From positions 151,767,309 through 151,831,308 of the forward strand of contig OY998175.1 of the NCBI GenBank assembly GCA_963921935.1: a DNA stretch of 64,000 nt, given 5' to 3'. The notes below the pieces were generated by a model, which was given only the letters and a program-made list of their open reading frames with translations, did not search any database and had not been told where the DNA came from. Position 1 is the first letter of the stretch. Each line of letters begins with the position of its first letter. Shown piece after piece: positions 60,324 to 64,000 of the stretch. The translations under genes and the position numbers were made by a program. The stretch is from Galeruca laticollis (Eukaryota > Arthropoda > Insecta > Coleoptera > Chrysomelidae).

Positions 60324-62780
60324 ATGAAGTTTGGTACGTGGAATGTCCAAGGGATGTATGAGGAGGGAGCGATAAACAATTTGGAAAGTGAAGCAAGAAA
60401 GTAACAATATAAATCTGATTGCAATACAAGAGACACACATGAGCCAGACTCAGACTAAAATACTAGAAGAATATGTTTTATTTACAAGTGGGGGAGTAGA
60501 TTTATTACTAAGCAAAAAAATAAAAGAAATGGTTGTGAAGTTTGAACCAGTTTCAGATAGAAATAAAGGACAGGAAAAATATCTCAATAGTTAATATATA
60601 CGCCCCTATAGAAGAAAAGACAGATGAGGTGAAGGAAGAATTCTATGAAAATCTAGTGGAAGAATATAATAAAATAAAGAGAGGTAATATCAAGATAGCC
60701 ATGGGAGATGCCCACGCCAAAATAGTGACAGAAGCTAGATATAAGAGCACAACAGGTGGAGAAAGTAAGCATAAAGTGTCAAATGATAATGGAAGGCGAT
60801 TAATAGAGTTCGTTGAAGAAAAAAACATGAAAGTAATGAGAACACAATTTTAAATGCAAAGAAATCCATAAAGGAACATGGGTGGCACCCAATAGAGAAT
60901 ACACGAATCAAATTGATCATATCATGATAGAGAAAAAATATCACAAGTTAATAAAAATCGTGAAAAACGGCAGACGGGAAGATATGAACTCGGACCACTT
61001 ACTGGTCAGGGTAGAAGTGAAATTACAAAAGATGGAATAGAAGCGACTAGAAAAAAGAGAAATCAAACCGATGGACATTGGAAAACTATTACAACCAGAG
61101 ATACAGGGAAAGTATAACGAGGGGCTTAAAAGAGGTTACCAATAAAAGGGAAAAGTGAAAATAAGAGTATTAACGGAAAATGGGAAGAATTTGAAGAAAA
61201 AGTGAAGAAAGCAAGTAAACAAATAATATCAAAGAAGATACGGCACAAATATGAAACATGGTGGGAATAAGAATTCAAAATAGTGATTGAAAAAAGAAAT
61301 ATGCTTAGGATAAGAGCAATACAAACGCAAGGAATGGAAGAGATAGGAAAATATAAAGAACAAAGAGCTATCGTGAAAAAAATAAACGGGCGAAAGAAAA
61401 GAGCTTGGGAGAAAATAAATATATAAAAAATAGAAAAGTATTACAAGGAAAAAGAAAACTTTTTCAGAGAAATTAAAAAGGGAGAATGTAGTAACTAAAA
61501 TGGGTCCATAAAAAATAAAAAAGGCAATCTAGAGTGCAGAGAAGTGCAAATGCGAGAACGATGGAAGTAATATTTTTTTGGATTACTGAATGACAATAGA
61601 GAAGTTATAGAGCCACCAAGGATACTGGATGACCACATAGAGATAGATGCCCCCTCCCCATAGCCGTAGAGAGCATCAAGTATGTGGGTAAAGAGTTTGA
61701 AGAGAAAACGTTCTAGTTGCTTAAGGATATTTGGAAAGAAGAAAGGATGCCAGAAAATTGAGAGAAGGCCACAATTATTCCAATTCATAAAAGCGGTGAT
61801 AAAACTGACTGTAATAACTGACAGAAATACTAGGAGAATTTCATAGACTGATAATGATGACAATGAAGTACATAAGCGGAAATTTACGAGTGAAGGGAGA
61901 AGAACCAGCAAACTTCGAAATCAACACAGGCCTCAAGCCAGGGGACCCACTATCAACGCTGCTCTTCAATCTAACACTTAAACCAATTCTAAGGAGTGGA
62001 AAAATTACCAGACATGGAAATATATTATTCAAAAGTCACCTATTAATTGCATACGCGGATGATTTGGCAATCCTAACAAGAAACGAAAAAGAACTGGGCC
62101 AAATAATGAAGAAACTAATAGAAGACGGTCAGAAAATGGGACTATATATAAAGAAATTCGAAATTAACTGAAACGAAAGAAACTGCGCTTAGCAGAATTC
62201 AAATTTGAGGAAGCGGAAGAATTCATTTATCTATTCAAAAGAAATAGATGCAAGATTAAGTATGGCGAAATTGAATCGCTGGACGTTCAAATAATCTGTT
62301 AAGAAAAAACAGTCTATATAGAAGAACAAAAATAAGAATATACATGACCATAATAAGGTGAACGGTTTTATACGGACGCGAAGCATGGATATTAAATCAG
62401 ACCACGAGCGAAAAAGCGAAATTATGAGGAGATAGGAGAGGAAATTACTTAGAAGAATTGGGTGGAAAAAAAAGATGAGACGAATATTTAAGAACAACTA
62501 ATACAAAAGTGTATGAGATCTACAATGAACCGCAGATAGACATGGTAGATAAATCGAAGAGAATGCAGTGGCTAGGAAAGGCTTGGAAAGAATTTCAGAA
62601 TCTAGTACGGTGAAGAACATAGCATATAAAATACTAGACTCCAACAAGAAATGGGGACGTCCAAGAGTAAGATGGAGAAAAGCGGTACTGGAAGATCTGA
62701 GAGAAAAATATGTGGCCGACTGGAAGTTAATAGCAAGAAACAGAAGGGAATGGAAAAAGACAATAAAGCTATGGGCCTAA
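60324..62780 (+). pseudogene. LINE ORF2: endonuclease and reverse transcriptase
   Basis: Starts MKFGTWNVQGMYEEGAI at 60324, an AP-endonuclease opening. AIQETHMSQ, SIVNIYAPIEEKTDE and MGDAHAKI follow; the last is altered from the usual GD.N. RT traces: ATIIPIHKSGDKTDCNN near 61770-61820, TGLKPGDPLSTLLFNLTL and AYADDLAILTRNEKEL in 61854-62171 (catalytic YADD). The C-terminal segment at 62568-62780 contains GRPRVRWRKAVLEDLR and a run ending KLWA. Much of RT between 61060 and 61740 is unreadable through stops. Confidence 0.75.
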
Positions 62781-62795
62781 AAGGTCTGCCAAAAA

Positions 62796-62798
<3 letters not shown>

Positions 62799-62827
<29 letters not shown>
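62799..62827. repeat. TA microsatellite after LINE
   Basis: TA run directly after the LINE 3' end. Confidence 0.92.
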
Positions 62828-62829
<2 letters not shown>

Positions 62830-62927
62830 TCGTACGTCGAAATTATTGAAATTTCGACTAAAGGCAGGTGTAGTAGAAAATCGAAATTTATGTTTCATAT
62901 AGACACCTAGTATTTTATGAAATTATA

Positions 62928-62930
<3 letters not shown>

Positions 62931-62976
<46 letters not shown>
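62931..62976. repeat. TA microsatellite
   Basis: Second uninterrupted TA run, about 100 bp downstream of the first. Confidence 0.95.
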
Positions 62977-62979
<3 letters not shown>

Positions 62980-63333
62980 GCGAAGATTTCAGGTCTGCGG
63001 TCATAAGAAATCTTTGCTTACAAAATTAATATTTCCTGATCGAAAAAATAAAAACTACTTATATACATATATATACACAATGGATTACTTTACACATGAA
63101 ACTATTCTTATTCCGAGATAGATGGCAGAATTGAAACATGCTAGCGGATTGTCACCTCTCTTTGGTTATTAACTATCTGCCCCTACTTTCAATTTCAAAC
63201 TTATTGAATTGCAGCTGTCCCCTTAAGGGAGTTAAAATTAGGGATACCATTTTTACGCGACAAGATGTCATTTTAGAATTAGAAATTGACGTATGTCAGG
63301 ATTTCTAAAAAAATGCATATTTAATAATGGGGC
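62977..63333. other. Stretch without a recognised gene
   Basis: No coding family or clear repeat seen on either strand. Confidence 0.4.
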
Positions 63334-63476
63334 AATTTTCTCATCTCTTCCATTTACCATTTGATGTTTTCAAAAACACAGTTGATTCAATAAAAACAAC
63401 TTCGTATGAATCTAATAATTCACGTTATTCTTGTTTTTTATAAACAAATGAGTAATTGAAATATTATCAGTAGTAA
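63334..63476 (+). repeat. Second copy of the receptor upstream sequence
   Basis: Blocks CATTTGATGTTTT, AAAAACAACTTC, CTAATAATTCACGTTATTC and GAGTAATTGAAATATTATC match 38408-38575 in the same order and orientation. No receptor coding exon follows; the match stops where the palindrome at 63477 begins. Confidence 0.75.
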
Positions 63477-63648
63477 TATAACAAGAGAGTGAGAATAAAT
63501 TGAAAATAATTTGACAGATTTTTTGAAAACTTGTTGCCAGGCAATAGTCACGAGATCCCGCAGGGCTCGAGTGGCTATTGCCAAATGGCAACAAGTTTGA
63601 ACAAAATCTGTCAAATTATTTTCTAATTTATGGAACTCTCGAGTTATA
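63477..63648. mobile_element. 172-bp MITE-like palindrome
   Basis: Arms from TATAAC at 63477 to GTTATA at 63648 pair almost throughout. Examples are AATAATTTGACAGATTTT with AAAATCTGTCAAATTATT, and AACTTGTTGCCA with TGGCAACAAGTT; the loop lies near CCCGCAGGG. Non-coding. Confidence 0.8.
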
Positions 63649-64000
63649 TTTGACTAGATTATTTTTTGATTCACAAATTGGTGAAGGTCTTAAATTGTCT
63701 CAATATAGACTGATTACTTATTAGAATATTTTTCGAAGTAGTTTCTATAATCTTATTCGTTATTTCTTCATCAGAAAAGGTACTAAACCGATGATGTTCA
63801 CTCATTTTATATATAACGTTGACACAATTAGATAATTATTTTAACAACTATCTGACACTTGCTAGACAAATAAAAGCAACAGTGATTATTCCCGAGAATA
63901 ATCACAAGAGCTTTATTCCCACTATAATAATGACATGATTGGTTGAAACTTACCCTTGTGTCAAATAAAGAAGCATTTCATTGGTTTTAAGAAACGTCAA
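63649..64000. other. Stretch without a recognised gene
   Basis: AT-rich; no family signature or repeat recognised to the window end. Confidence 0.4.

Larger units (their letters stand above)
59473..62780 (+). mobile_element. LINE with ORF1, endonuclease and RT, decayed (clade unassigned)
   Basis: Plus-strand non-LTR element. ORF1 (59473-60162) is followed by ORF2 from ATG 60324. The 3' end abuts a TA microsatellite at 62800, as a simple-repeat tail would. Purine-rich coding strand throughout. Both ORFs have many stops and shifts. Confidence 0.78.

Noticed and set aside
62602..62898. Tyr/Ile repeat-containing frames around TA arrays (also near 25611 and 33112)
   Set aside because: Artefacts of translating TA microsatellite.

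Overview
This is an AT-rich stretch of animal genome, almost certainly from an insect. The only host-like gene is the first exon of a 7-transmembrane chemoreceptor of the insect gustatory-receptor type, and the transposon families fit: F-like envelope remnant, BEL/Pao, Gypsy, Penelope, RTE, Jockey and Crypton. A beetle is a reasonable guess, but nothing seen here proves it. There are no bacterial-style operons. The window is a graveyard of nested mobile elements, most of them broken.

Layout. 1-2.6 kb: no recognised gene, then a 505-bp palindrome and a short retroposon-like 5' fragment. 2.6-5.6 kb: a PIF/Harbinger DNA transposon whose transposase (+) and MADF-BESS protein (-) appear interleaved, each in the other's intron. 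5.6-7.7 kb: an RTE-like LINE (-) that lacks its 3' half and abuts the MADF exon. 7.7-11.3 kb: a near-complete Penelope-like element (-) with hammerhead-like motifs in its repeats. 11.3-14.7 kb: hAT remnant, 299-bp tandem repeat, LTR fragment. 14.8-25.6 kb: a full-length Gypsy element (-) with about 2.2-kb LTRs. 25.7-33.2 kb: a related Gypsy-derived element (-) that has gag and protease but no RT, RNase H or integrase; one LTR carries an 836-bp solo LTR with a perfect 5-bp target duplication. TA microsatellites flank both Gypsy elements and the first Penelope element.

33.3-37.3 kb: YqaJ-like nuclease remnant, Crypton tyrosine-recombinase pseudogene, envelope (F-like) pseudogene and a folded Penelope remnant. 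38.4-39.5 kb: gustatory-receptor exon. 40.5-45.7 kb: decayed LINE with DUF4780-like ORF1, endonuclease, RT and RNase H. 45.7-54.9 kb: a mosaic of tandem repeats, Jockey, CR1-like, BEL and Gypsy LTR pieces, with two arrays of a 40-bp satellite organised as 120-bp higher-order units. 56.1-58.7 kb: a second Penelope family, two 5'-truncated copies head-to-head inside one 12-bp target duplication. 59.5-62.8 kb: another decayed LINE (+). 63-64 kb: TA arrays, a MITE-like palindrome and a second copy of the receptor's upstream sequence.

No gene pathway is laid out here; the only working relationships are within elements (gag with pol, transposase with its DNA-binding partner, Penelope RT with its GIY-YIG nuclease and ribozyme-bearing repeats). 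All family assignments come from reading motifs; no database search was possible.
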